DNA of 64,000 nt from Ascochyta rabiei. Its lineage: Eukaryota > Ascomycota > Dothideomycetes > Pleosporales > Didymellaceae. Position 1 is the stretch's first letter, and each line of letters begins with the position of its first letter. Below the pieces are notes generated by a model, which was not told where the DNA came from, ran no database searches, and saw only the letters and a program-made list of their open reading frames with translations. The DNA is taken from NCBI RefSeq assembly GCF_004011695.2, contig NC_082415.1:1426001-1490000 (forward strand), written 5' to 3'. Shown one piece after another: positions 1 to 9,432 of this stretch. A program made the position numbers and the translations under genes.

Positions 1-1965
1 ATGATGATCGACGACAGCAATGTGCACGAGTTTGAGGCCGAGCTGCTCAACGCGACGTGTCCCAAGCTGTACCTGAACCCTACCAAGAGTTTTGCCGAGT
101 CCGTCGCTCTGATAGATGCCACGACTCACCCCAACAACAAGAATCCCCCGCCGGAACGCAAGACTCGCAAGAGGACGACCGCGGAGCTTGCGGCTGACGA
201 GGCCGATGCACAGAACCTTCAGAGCTTCATGCTGGCTGGCGACGAGCAACAAGCGACGAGCAACACTACCACTACCGGCGGCGACGAGGGTGCTGTGCGC
301 GCTGCAGCCAACACCATGTCCTTTGCCCGGTTCAAGACGCTCGCCAGCATCAAGGCCAACCACGAGGAGGCGGATCGCCGCAAAAAGGAAGAAGACGCTC
401 GCCAAGCGCAGGCCAAGAGGCAAGCACAGATGGAATCTGAGGCACAGAAGCGGAGGGAAATGGAGGCAAACCGCCAACAGGCCGAGATTCAAGAGCAACG
501 ACAGCAACTGCTGGCACGCCAACAAGCGCAGCAACAACAGATGCTACAGCAAAACCAAATGCAGCAAAATGAAGCCCTTCGAGCTGCTCAAGCAGCGCAA
601 ATGTCCAGCGCAGCCGCAGCTCAGATTTCGCAGACGCCCCAATCCGCCACTCAAAACCAATTCTCTCCCAGTGTACGTCAAAACACACCCATGGCTGCTG
701 CAGCTGCCTCTCCACACGTCGGCGGCCAAGCGACCCACCCAATGGGTGGCACCCCTATGGTCGCAACAGCTTCGAACCATGCCATTGCTAGCCCTGCTCG
801 ACCTCCTTCCTCTATCTCACATCACCCAATGGCACGTACTGCTAGTCAGCAGCAGGGGTCTATGAGCCGCACAAACACACCTCAAATGATGCAAGGCACG
901 CCCGTCATGAACTCTGCTATGCCTAACCGCAACATGACGCCTACGCCACGCATGAACCAAGGCAGTCCCTCGCTGCAGGTGCAAGGCGCAACACCAATCA
1001 TGATGCAGACACCGCAGTCGCAGAACATGACCCCTGAGCAAATGCAGGCTCTGCAAGCTCAACAGAACCAGCAGCGAATGCAGCAGATCCGATTGCAGCA
1101 GATGCAGAATCAGCAAATGAGTGGCATGTCTCCTGGCGGTCAGAACCTGCAGCAGATGGCCATGCAAAAAGCGCAGATGCACGTCCAGGCCCAAGGTATA
1201 CCCAACGGCCAGAACCCGCAGCTGTACCAACAGCGACTTGCGCAGGGCTATTTCCAGCAGCTCAAGCAAGCTCAAGCAGCACAGGTCCAACAGCAAAACT
1301 CACAACATGCCATGACCCAGATGTCTCCTCAGGGTTCCCAAAATGGCATGCCTGCTCAACAAGCTCCAAACAACATGGCTAACATGAGTGTGGCACAGCT
1401 GAGACAACACTATCAACAGCGCAAGCAGCACTTGCTAACGACATTCGGCAATCAGGTTCCGCAACAACACGTTCAGCAGATGCACCAGCTCGAGCAACTC
1501 ATCCGCAGCAAGGAACAAGCCCAAGTTCAGGCACAGCAACAGATGGGCCAGAACCAAATGCCCATAAACCAGGGCATGCAGGGCCAGATGCCAGCCAATC
1601 AAAATCCCATGCAGATGCAGCAGTATCAGCAAGCTCTGCTCCAGCAGCGCGCCCAGCAGCAGCGCAACGATCAGCTCATGCGCATGCGTCAGCAGGCTAT
1701 GCAGCAAGGCGGTCAGATACCCCAGGGCATGATGAACAATATGCAAGGCATGAACATGGGCAACATGGGCCAGATGAACATGGGCAACATGCAGGGCATG
1801 AACATGCAGAACATGCAGGCTATGCAAGGCATGCAGGGCATGAATATGGGCCAAATGACCCAGCAGCAGATGCAGCAGATGATGATGATGCGCCAGGCGC
1901 AGCAACAGCAGCAGCAGCGTATGCAGCAACAGGGCGGCGGTGATATGAGTTGGAGCGGTGTGTAG
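1..1965 (+). CDS. spt20: Spt20-like SAGA subunit, C-terminal part (5' end outside window)
   Basis: The reading frame is open from base 1 and ends at TAG 1963-1965, so the true start lies upstream and only the last ~654 residues are seen. Residues ~1-60 carry an ELLNATCPKLYL-like stretch and a basic ERKTRKR segment. Residues ~104-150 (SFARFKTL, then a charged KKEEDARQAQAKR helix) look like the region after the SEP/Spt20 domain in fungal Spt20. From ~150 to the end the protein is low-complexity Gln/Met/Asn-rich, including MNMGNM-type Met/Gly repeats, as in transcription co-activators. Family knowledge: Spt20 holds the SAGA histone acetyltransferase/TBP-delivery complex together in the nucleus. 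The diagnostic Spt20 domain itself is not in the window, so another Gln-rich co-activator is possible. Confidence 0.6.
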   Translation: MMIDDSNVHEFEAELLNATCPKLYLNPTKSFAESVALIDATTHPNNKNPPPERKTRKRTTAELAADEADAQNLQSFMLAGDEQQATSNTTTTGGDEGAVRAAANTMSFARFKTLASIKANHEEADRRKKEEDARQAQAKRQAQMESEAQKRREMEANRQQAEIQEQRQQLLARQQAQQQQMLQQNQMQQNEALRAAQAAQMSSAAAAQISQTPQSATQNQFSPSVRQNTPMAAAAASPHVGGQATHPMGGTPMVATASNHAIASPARPPSSISHHPMARTASQQQGSMSRTNTPQMMQGTPVMNSAMPNRNMTPTPRMNQGSPSLQVQGATPIMMQTPQSQNMTPEQMQALQAQQNQQRMQQIRLQQMQNQQMSGMSPGGQNLQQMAMQKAQMHVQAQGIPNGQNPQLYQQRLAQGYFQQLKQAQAAQVQQQNSQHAMTQMSPQGSQNGMPAQQAPNNMANMSVAQLRQHYQQRKQHLLTTFGNQVPQQHVQQMHQLEQLIRSKEQAQVQAQQQMGQNQMPINQGMQGQMPANQNPMQMQQYQQALLQQRAQQQRNDQLMRMRQQAMQQGGQIPQGMMNNMQGMNMGNMGQMNMGNMQGMNMQNMQAMQGMQGMNMGQMTQQQMQQMMMMRQAQQQQQQRMQQQGGGDMSWSGV

Positions 1966-3130
1966 GCAACGCCGGAATCATCACCAAATCGGTCGCCCGA
2001 GGCTCAGCTGCGGTCAGAGAAACAGTCCCGGAACAAGCGGATGTTGTCGCCAGAAACAGACAATCGACTCCGAAAGAGTCTTGAAGTGTGTCTTGGAAAG
2101 CAATGATTAGACCAAAACTTCAGCTAACGGTCTAGACGGACGCACCCCGTCGGCTCAGTCGCCATCAAGACTTGGGTTTGGACTGTCGAGTGTTGTACGC
2201 GGCAGCGATGAGGGTCCTCTTTTGTTGTTCCCAATCCGCGCCCTGTTCGTACGCAATGCGACCCAGGTTGCAGCATATTGCTGGAAACCGAACAGGCAGC
2301 AGAGAGAAAACAGTGTCTTGTGTTATGGTGTTACTGTGTTGTTTTATCTCTCCTTTCCAAGAAAAATCTTGTTCAAAAGGCGTCTTGCGTGGGTATGGAG
2401 GGGGTGTTCTGGGCCGGCCAAGGAAAAAGTCTCCTCAAGATACCCCTTCCGATTGAGAGATGGTTACAGGTTGCATACTCGGTGTTTTTGTTCATCAGGA
2501 TTATTGTTTTGGATCTGGATTTGGGGTTTGGGTTTGGGCACTTGCCTTGTTAGTCGTGTGTGCATGTATGTAATCATGTATTACCAATGACTGTCGTTCA
2601 TGGAATCCGATCAAGTCCTTTTCATGTTTACCTACTGTCCAGCTGCAGAATCATCTCACTCGCTATTCATCTGCTGCTTGCTTTTCTTGATGTGATGAGC
2701 TATGCACCGCACTGCCTCTTTGTCCTCGTTCACGCATCGTGCAATCTCCTGCATGACTACCTTGGTATGAGGGGATGTAGCAGGGTTGCGTGTGCATGGC
2801 GTGATCATGTTGGTGAAGTCTTGTCAGAGTAGCTGTTAGGTTGCAGGGGTAGGTGGTTAGCCTGGGGGTTGCTGTATGGCATTGCGTACAATGACATTGA
2901 GACTTGACGGGGAAGTGAGGATGAAGGCGTTTGTGTGATGGGGTAGCGGTCACGCCGGGACTGTGATGCCCTTTTGAATGCAAGCATTCGATGGAAGTAC
3001 ACCTGTGAATTGAAAGACGGTATATACACTCGCAAATTACTCCACAAAAGGGAAGAAGCCTAAGTCCTGTTCAGCAACTCACCCACATCTTCCAGTCAGC
3101 ACACCTGCCACCTCCAAACTTCCTGTCGTC
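1966..3130. other. 3' UTR and intergenic stretch
   Basis: No coding stretch that I can support. It holds the 3' flank of the Spt20-like gene and short open frames without family resemblance. TG/GT-rich low-complexity sequence lies around 2520-2560. Confidence 0.5.
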
Positions 3131-3355
3131 ATGGGATGGCGCTGCTGCCACTGTGGATACCACAACCGCGGACCGAGCGACAAGACGGCGCCGTGTCAGA
3201 ATTCCTTCCGTAGACCGCGATGCGTGCACGCAGCGTGCTGGCAGTGCGCACTGTTTATTGCGAATCCGCCGGCTGCACAGGCTGAGTATAGGGACTTGCG
3301 TGCGTGCAGGAAGGAGGAGCAGAGGGAAACAGGGGGAGGATGTGTGGTTATGTAG
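3131..3355 (+). CDS. Small Cys-rich putative zinc-ribbon protein (74 aa)
   Basis: An ATG at 3131 opens 74 codons to TAG 3353-3355. The N-terminal half has Cys/His spacing suggestive of a metal-binding ribbon: a CCHC cluster at residues 5-8, a lone Cys near 22, then a C-x2-H-x2-C-x2-C-like group around residues 31-39. The C-terminal half is charged and featureless. Small single-exon proteins of this kind occur in filamentous ascomycetes, generally without known function. It lies between the Spt20-like gene and the lactone oxidase on the same strand. Coding status is uncertain because the frame is short and there is no homologue to compare. Confidence 0.4.
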   Translation: MGWRCCHCGYHNRGPSDKTAPCQNSFRRPRCVHAACWQCALFIANPPAAQAEYRDLRACRKEEQRETGGGCVVM

Positions 3356-3788
3356 AGTAGGTGGTTAACCTATGTTTGTTCACACACAGGAATCCTACTA
3401 CAAGACTGACTGTTAGGGAAGACCGCGTTGTGAACCTTCTGATTCTGGTGATGGAGAGAGATGTGTCAGGCAGTCGAGAACTACAGCATCGGAGCTAGAA
3501 TCGGGCGTACTAGCTTGTTCAAGATAGCTCGTCTCCACTTTCACCGCGCCCCTCCAGATCGTGTCTGGGTCCACTCCAGTGAGTCCAACGGCATGGCCGG
3601 CTTGCTCCTGTTACACGTACAAGACATCTCGCTGTAAAGCGTTGGGGCCGCTCGAGTCCGCTTCACAAAGCCGCTGGATCGGCGACAGCAACACGTGGGA
3701 TATCGTCAACGTCATTCCCACCCCAGCATCCGCGCATCTCGCCGCGCATAGCCAGAACACGTGTGCAACACCCAGAACACTCGGCAAC
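3356..3788. other. Upstream region of the lactone oxidase gene
   Basis: The frame of the downstream gene is open back to 3561 but has no ATG before 3789, so this is read as 5' UTR/promoter. No other element recognised. Confidence 0.45.
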
Positions 3789-5669
3789 ATGGCGTCCTCA
3801 CCGATCAACACGCTCACGATGCCGCCGCGCTTCAACATCGAGCTGGAGCGCACCGACGCCGACGTGCCCTTCCGCGCCTCGCAATCCCACATCCACCACA
3901 CATGGGCGCGCACCTTCCACGCCCGCCCAGAGCTCTACATCCGCCCGCAGTCGCTGCAGGAGATACAGAAAGTTGTCACTCTCGCCCGTCGCATGCGCCG
4001 GCGTGTCGTCACTGTAGGATGTGGACACTCGCCGTCAGACCTGACATGTACCTCGGCATGGATGGTGAACCTCGACGACTTCAACCAAGTCCTGAAGGTG
4101 GACAAGGAGCGCAACACCATGACTGTGCAGGCTGGCATCCGCATGCATAGCCTCAACGAACAGGCCAAAGAGCATGGACTCACGATGCCGAATCTGGGCA
4201 GCATCGACGTGCAGAGTCTCGCTGGCGCAATTGGCACGGCAACGCACGGCAGCTCTATGCAACACGGACTGCTGTCTGACAGCGTGCGCAGCCTCCGAAT
4301 CGTTCTCGCCAACGGCCAGGCAGTACGCTGCTCCGCCACCCAGTCCCCAGACTTGTTCCGCGCCGCGCTCGTCTCGCTCGGCGGCCTGGGCATCATCGTC
4401 GAAATCGAGTTCGAGCTCGTGCAGCACACAGACATAGAGTGGATACAGACCATCCGCCCCATCGAGGATGTGCTGGCGGACTGGAACAACGGCCTGTGGA
4501 CATCGAACGAATTCGTCCGTGTCTGGTGGCTGCCCTACATGAAGCGCGCCATTGTCTGGCGTGCCTCGACCACCAAGAAGGAGCCTGTTAAACCCCAGTA
4601 CAACTGGTACGGCGGTAGCGTGGGCTACCACACCTACCACATTCTGCTCTGGATCAGCCAATACGTGCCTCGCTTTCTGCCCTGGGTGGAGTGGTTTGTG
4701 TTTGGGATGCAGTATGGCTTCAGAGACGGCGCCGTCATCTCTGCGGTCGAAGAGCAACGCACCGGTCTACTGATGAACTGTCTGTACTCTCAATTTGTGA
4801 ACGAATGGTCTATCCCCCTCGACAAAGGCCCGGAAGCACTCACCCGCCTCACCAACTGGCTCCACGGCGACGAAGTATCTTCCGGCATCCCATTCACCTC
4901 CAAGGGTCTCTACGTACACTCCCCAATCGAAGTTCGCGTTGCAAACACCACTAAGCGCACTTCTCCACGTCCTTACCTCGACACCACTTTTTCCGACTCC
5001 CCTAGCTTGTACTTGAATGCCACACTCTACAGACCATACAACCAGGACCCACCATGCCGTGAACGCTATTACCAAGCTTTCGAGCACCTGATGAAAGAAT
5101 ATAACGGCCGCCCGCACTGGGCCAAGAACTTCCAAACCGTCGACAACTCCTACCTTTCCCAAGCCTACGGCGAAGACCTGAGCGAATGGACGCGCGTCCG
5201 CAACGAAGTCGATCCAGAAGGCATGTTCCTTGGCGCATGGCACAGGCGCACACTGCTTCCCTCCAAGACAGAAATGCCCGTGTTCCCGCTCGAAGAGAAG
5301 GAAGTCGTACGCCGCGACCGACGGACCGGCGGCCAGGACTGGATTGGCGAGCAAGCACGGTGGTGGGACGGCGGAACCGACGTGTTTGAGAAGACAAATC
5401 CAGACTCCGAGGAGCGCAGCGAGAGCGGCGAGAGCTACGACATGATGGTCGGCGCGGAAGCCGAGAGCAGTGTCCTCCTCGAGAGCCTGCGCGACGAGAT
5501 GACAGAGCAGGAGATTCATGAGCGGACCTCACACACGGAGACGACGACGCTGCTCGAGAGCATGACGGAGTTCGTGCGTACCGAGGCGCGGCTGTCGGAG
5601 GAGAGGCAGGTAGTTGAGCATTTCGTCAAGGAGGGCGATGATGGGAGTGGCAACTTCAATAAAATGTAG
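3789..5669 (+). CDS. alo1: D-arabinono-1,4-lactone oxidase
   Basis: Single exon, 626 aa, started at the first in-frame ATG (3789); a second ATG lies 10 codons on. It catalyses the last step of D-erythroascorbic acid synthesis (lactone + O2 to ascorbate analogue + H2O2), known in yeast at the mitochondrial outer membrane. The N-terminal PCMH/VAO FAD-binding domain spans about residues 35-210. It has the GCGHSPSD motif whose His80 is the expected covalent flavin attachment site, and a GAIGTATHGSS flavin loop. The C-terminal ALO domain includes the family H-W-x-K motif near residue 443. Yeast Alo1 is ~526 aa; the surplus here is an acidic Ser/Glu-rich tail after about residue 495. Family assignment is firm; the start could be either of the two close ATGs. 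Confidence 0.93.
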   Translation: MASSPINTLTMPPRFNIELERTDADVPFRASQSHIHHTWARTFHARPELYIRPQSLQEIQKVVTLARRMRRRVVTVGCGHSPSDLTCTSAWMVNLDDFNQVLKVDKERNTMTVQAGIRMHSLNEQAKEHGLTMPNLGSIDVQSLAGAIGTATHGSSMQHGLLSDSVRSLRIVLANGQAVRCSATQSPDLFRAALVSLGGLGIIVEIEFELVQHTDIEWIQTIRPIEDVLADWNNGLWTSNEFVRVWWLPYMKRAIVWRASTTKKEPVKPQYNWYGGSVGYHTYHILLWISQYVPRFLPWVEWFVFGMQYGFRDGAVISAVEEQRTGLLMNCLYSQFVNEWSIPLDKGPEALTRLTNWLHGDEVSSGIPFTSKGLYVHSPIEVRVANTTKRTSPRPYLDTTFSDSPSLYLNATLYRPYNQDPPCRERYYQAFEHLMKEYNGRPHWAKNFQTVDNSYLSQAYGEDLSEWTRVRNEVDPEGMFLGAWHRRTLLPSKTEMPVFPLEEKEVVRRDRRTGGQDWIGEQARWWDGGTDVFEKTNPDSEERSESGESYDMMVGAEAESSVLLESLRDEMTEQEIHERTSHTETTTLLESMTEFVRTEARLSEERQVVEHFVKEGDDGSGNFNKM

Positions 5670-6457
5670 ATGGCTTATTTTTTTTACTTGCAGCAATGCG
5701 AACTTTGCTCTTCACTTTACCATCTATTTTGGTATCCAATCCACTTTCACGCACATGTGTACTTCCTCGGTAGGCAGCATCAACCTTCATCCAGCTCACT
5801 CATAAACCAAGTCACGCAGCATTGCTGGACTCCCATCGATCTCGCCGTACCCAATCGTCTTTACCTTACGTTCCCGAGACGCGAGCTCCGGCTCTAGAGT
5901 CCGCATTGATCGCGTCGTTCAGATTCGATTTCAACAGGCCCCTTGGGAGGTATATAATATCTACGCTACTTATTAGATTATTCTTTTACGCCTAATATCG
6001 GTTTCTTTTTTGGTTGAGATGAGGCGAAGAATCTGGTCCTTTTACCGTAACGTCTACTGTACTCAGCAGAATCGATCGAGCACAAGACATCATGCTTAAC
6101 ATAACAAGCCTGGTGTCTTCTCTCAGCTCTGGGACGCAAAGAACACCAAAGTTGATAAAATGGCAGGTGCATCAATCGTATCACCATAAAACCAGGATAC
6201 CTGATGCATAATAACGAGCCGTGGACATGTACTGCCTTGTGCATATCAAGTCCCGCGCATTGCACAGTCGTTAAGAGGCTTGGCCTTGGTGGCAACTATA
6301 TTGCGCAACAGTTCCTCACTGCAACGTGGGTGATTGGACTGTTGCGCTTAGGCAGCACTGCTACGTATACTGCACGTATATAACCGCAGCTACTCAGCCT
6401 TCTGCCGCTCTCAGCCTGCTGTCATCCCCCTCCCCTAGGAATTCCTAGCCAACAAAC
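5670..6457. other. Intergenic, AT-richer
   Basis: 3' flank of the lactone oxidase gene and start of the gene-poor compartment. A TATATAA-like box lies near 6375-6383, about 80 bp before the HET-like relic, and may be a fossil promoter. Confidence 0.4.
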
Positions 6458-6867
6458 ATGTCTACAAGCACCTACTCCTACACCTTACGTTGAAGAACCC
6501 CCAGGACCAAGCTTGGGACGCTCATCACGAGTCCGTTATAGGCGTGCTACAGAGCGCGGCCGCTGTCGTGGTGTGGCAGCGTGCACACTGGCGCCGTCCA
6601 GATGTACCTGCACCGCAACTGCAGACTCTCATTGAGATTTTTCAGGATTGGCAATGCAAGGATGTGCGAGACAAGGTCTCTGCTCTCGTAGGCAAGGCAA
6701 ATCAAACTACATCAATTGATCCGGATTACTCGCTTACTACACGCGAGATTCACTACTCGGTGCGCAAGAGACACCCAGATACAGGGAGGAAGTTTGCAAA
6801 TTTGTTGAGTCAACCATTGGGTTTGGCCGGGCGAGACGTGGACCTACCGCATACACAAGACCTGTAA
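6458..6867 (+). pseudogene. Relic of a HET-type (heterokaryon incompatibility-like) protein
   Basis: An ATG at 6458 opens only 11 codons (MSTSTYSYTLR) before a stop. In another frame, 6490-6867 encodes a block typical of the region behind the HET domain in fungal het-6-like proteins: a hydrophobic LQTLIEIF, then DWQCKDVRDKVSALVG, a DPDYS-type turn and LLSQPLGLAGRD. The HET domain is missing and the two pieces are out of frame, so I read this as an internally deleted pseudogene. Family knowledge: HET proteins trigger programmed cell death on recognition of non-self. Alternatively the second block belongs to an unrelated small ORF, but the CKDVRDKV..LVG signature argues for HET. Confidence 0.45.
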
Positions 6868-9432
6868 GTCTCGAGTATCGATTCCGTGGAGATTGCAAAG
6901 TCCCTAACGAGAAAAGCATTGAGCTCAAAAGACCAGCGCCGGAGAGGTTCATTCTTCGCAAAAGGGTTTTCGATCACGATTGGTGAATCGAGTCGGATAC
7001 GAATGTTTGCGAACGAGCTCTCACTAAAGTATCGTCAAGCCTGCTTTATGAGTGACTATTACCAAATTCCGCAATCCTGCATCCTAGAGCGTATATGTCT
7101 GGTACTATATGCCCCAACTGGATGTATAGATATTGGACCTTCAGTAACAAGAGTTCCATGCCCCTTCAGGTGCGTGTTGGTCACATGAGACGCAATTGTG
7201 ATAACTCTGGTTTGAGGTTCTCGGGGCCAAGAGTACAGGAACCTCGCTGTCTAGAGATGACAGAAAGGTCACAAGCTGTGCAAAATGTCAAAGTCACATC
7301 TAAGATAGGCCTGTTCCAGCGATCTATATAAACTTCTTTTCCTAACATTGCAAAAGAGAATGCTAGACCAGCCTTTATAGGCAGCACCGTGCATGTAGGG
7401 AAGGCCCTTTTTAACACAACCAAGCAGTGTTACGCAAGGAGCAAAAAATTACATACAACAGCGGGTATTCGCTAGTGGTCACCCACCTAACTACTAATCC
7501 GCCGGTACGTTGCTTAAATAGGGCTGAGCGAACGGGAAGCCTTGTTTTCAACGTCCTATGGTCGTATGTGGAAGAATAGATTTAAATTATAAAATATATT
7601 CGTATTGTGTTAAGCCCTTGCATGTACATGCAGCTTTTGTTGTTGTCTCGCGCTCCAGTTTGCAGTCAATCGTGTTTTTTCCATTGCGTCTTCTGTCCTA
7701 GATCAAGGTAAGTGTAGGCATAAGCACTATTTCATAGAGGTGCTTTACGAGCAGTGTCGCTATTTGCACTAATGTGCCACAGCTGATCGTCTTAGTACTT
7801 TTTAATACCTTGTCAACAACGTTGCATGTCTGGTTTTTTTTTTACCTTATCATATTACTGGAAGACTACCCAAACGCTCTTGTAGTCAGTCTCTTTTCTA
7901 CTGTATACTTAGGGCTTAACGGTTCAGTCTCATGGCTATCGAGCCTTTGGCTGCACGTGGCGTTTAGCAGCAGAAATCAGCCTCAACGAAAGTTGGGCAT
8001 CGGGTCAGACTAATATGCATAGATTAGCCGAGAGATCTCGAATAATGCAAAGACAATCGATTTTTCTAGCTTTTAGAGACAACGTCTGAGCAATCTCGTA
8101 CAGGCAGCCTAGGCCTGCCTATAGAGAATCATGCCTAGGTAGCTATTGACTGTAGCATCAAAAGAAGACTGGTTCGTATGCATCGATATGTTTCCTCAGC
8201 TTTGTTTGCAGCGGCCCTACAGCCCTTTCTCGACACCGCTGCATCCCTTATTCGACATGCCGTTTGCCTCCGCTGTCATCGCTGCTTTGCCCTGGTTGCG
8301 TTCAACCGCAATGTAATGTCTAAGGGACTGAAATATACAGAGATTTTTTTAGTGCTATGCAACTTTGGTAAAGATAGCTAAAGTATTGCAGTGCCTTTTC
8401 AGGTTGCAGATGATCTGCAGACTGGAACTTAGCCGTCGGAAGATGTTGAGTATGCCGCAATACGTTACGTCTCGCTTTCAGATTAGTATGCCGCGAGCTT
8501 AAAAGCTATTTGTAACGTTAGCAGCGGCACACATGGATGAATTCGACAATTCGATAAGCCGTGACATCCATTGGATCAGATAAGTGAATATGTGGAGTCA
8601 GACCTAACCAAGCTACGGTACGTTTTCAGTTTATAGTTGCCGTAATGTTTCACTGGCAGAAGAATTGTAGAGATATCCCAAACGCAATCGTGAAAAGCGA
8701 TCGCAATGGTGAGAAGTCTCCGTGTCAGACGTTGACCCAGGATATCGAATCTTCGAACGACCGGCGAATGGAGTTGACCATTACGTTGTCATAGCGACAG
8801 GTTCCCGAGTCTTCTGTTGGCGTCCGGATATACTAGAAGCCATACAATATATCAGGGAAAGCTGGCTGATAAGTTTTAGGTCTTCATATTGAAAATCAAT
8901 CTGCCGTGCGATAAAACAACTGTCACACCATCGTTCCACCCGCTCCCATTTGCCTTTGTCGATGCGCCGAAGAGCTAGAGTCCTCCCGAATGGACGCAGA
9001 AAAGACCACCAGCACCATATCTCTCCAGCCACTCGAAGCCGTAGCCGCAAGTCTTCTGTTGAGAGACTTTGTCCCATCGGACTAAATATCGGTAGTCATT
9101 AGTGTGCAAGGGTTGAAAACGAGATTCCTTACAATACTTGAACCAAAGGAAGCTGGATAGCTGCCATGATACCCCTTCGCCACCCGTCTTGTCAACGGCG
9201 CTCAGACATGTCCAAAACATAATTATATTTCTTACTGTCGCAGCCTGCGGCGCATCTCCTGTTTTCTTGACAGACGAATTTTCCCCTCCTGATGTGCACA
9301 GCTTCGGCCCCCATGGTTACCAGTGAAGTAGAGAAGTTCGGTCCAGCATCAAGCTCCAGGAGTTGAGAGAGGACTTGCACTTCCAAAAGCATCACAACAT
9401 CGACTTCCGCAACACCAGAATGACTGTCAATT
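6868..9432. other. Gene-poor AT-richer region
   Basis: Only short frames broken by stops on both strands. No family signature I could support. Probably decayed repeat or gene sequence; see the rejected list for a weak CoA-transferase-like hint at 9192-9395. Confidence 0.4.

Noticed and set aside
9192..9395. Minus-strand fragment LDAGPNFSTSLVTMGAEAVHI, reminiscent of CaiB/BaiF CoA-transferases
   Set aside because: Only one short block fits; flanking sequence shows no further family motif.
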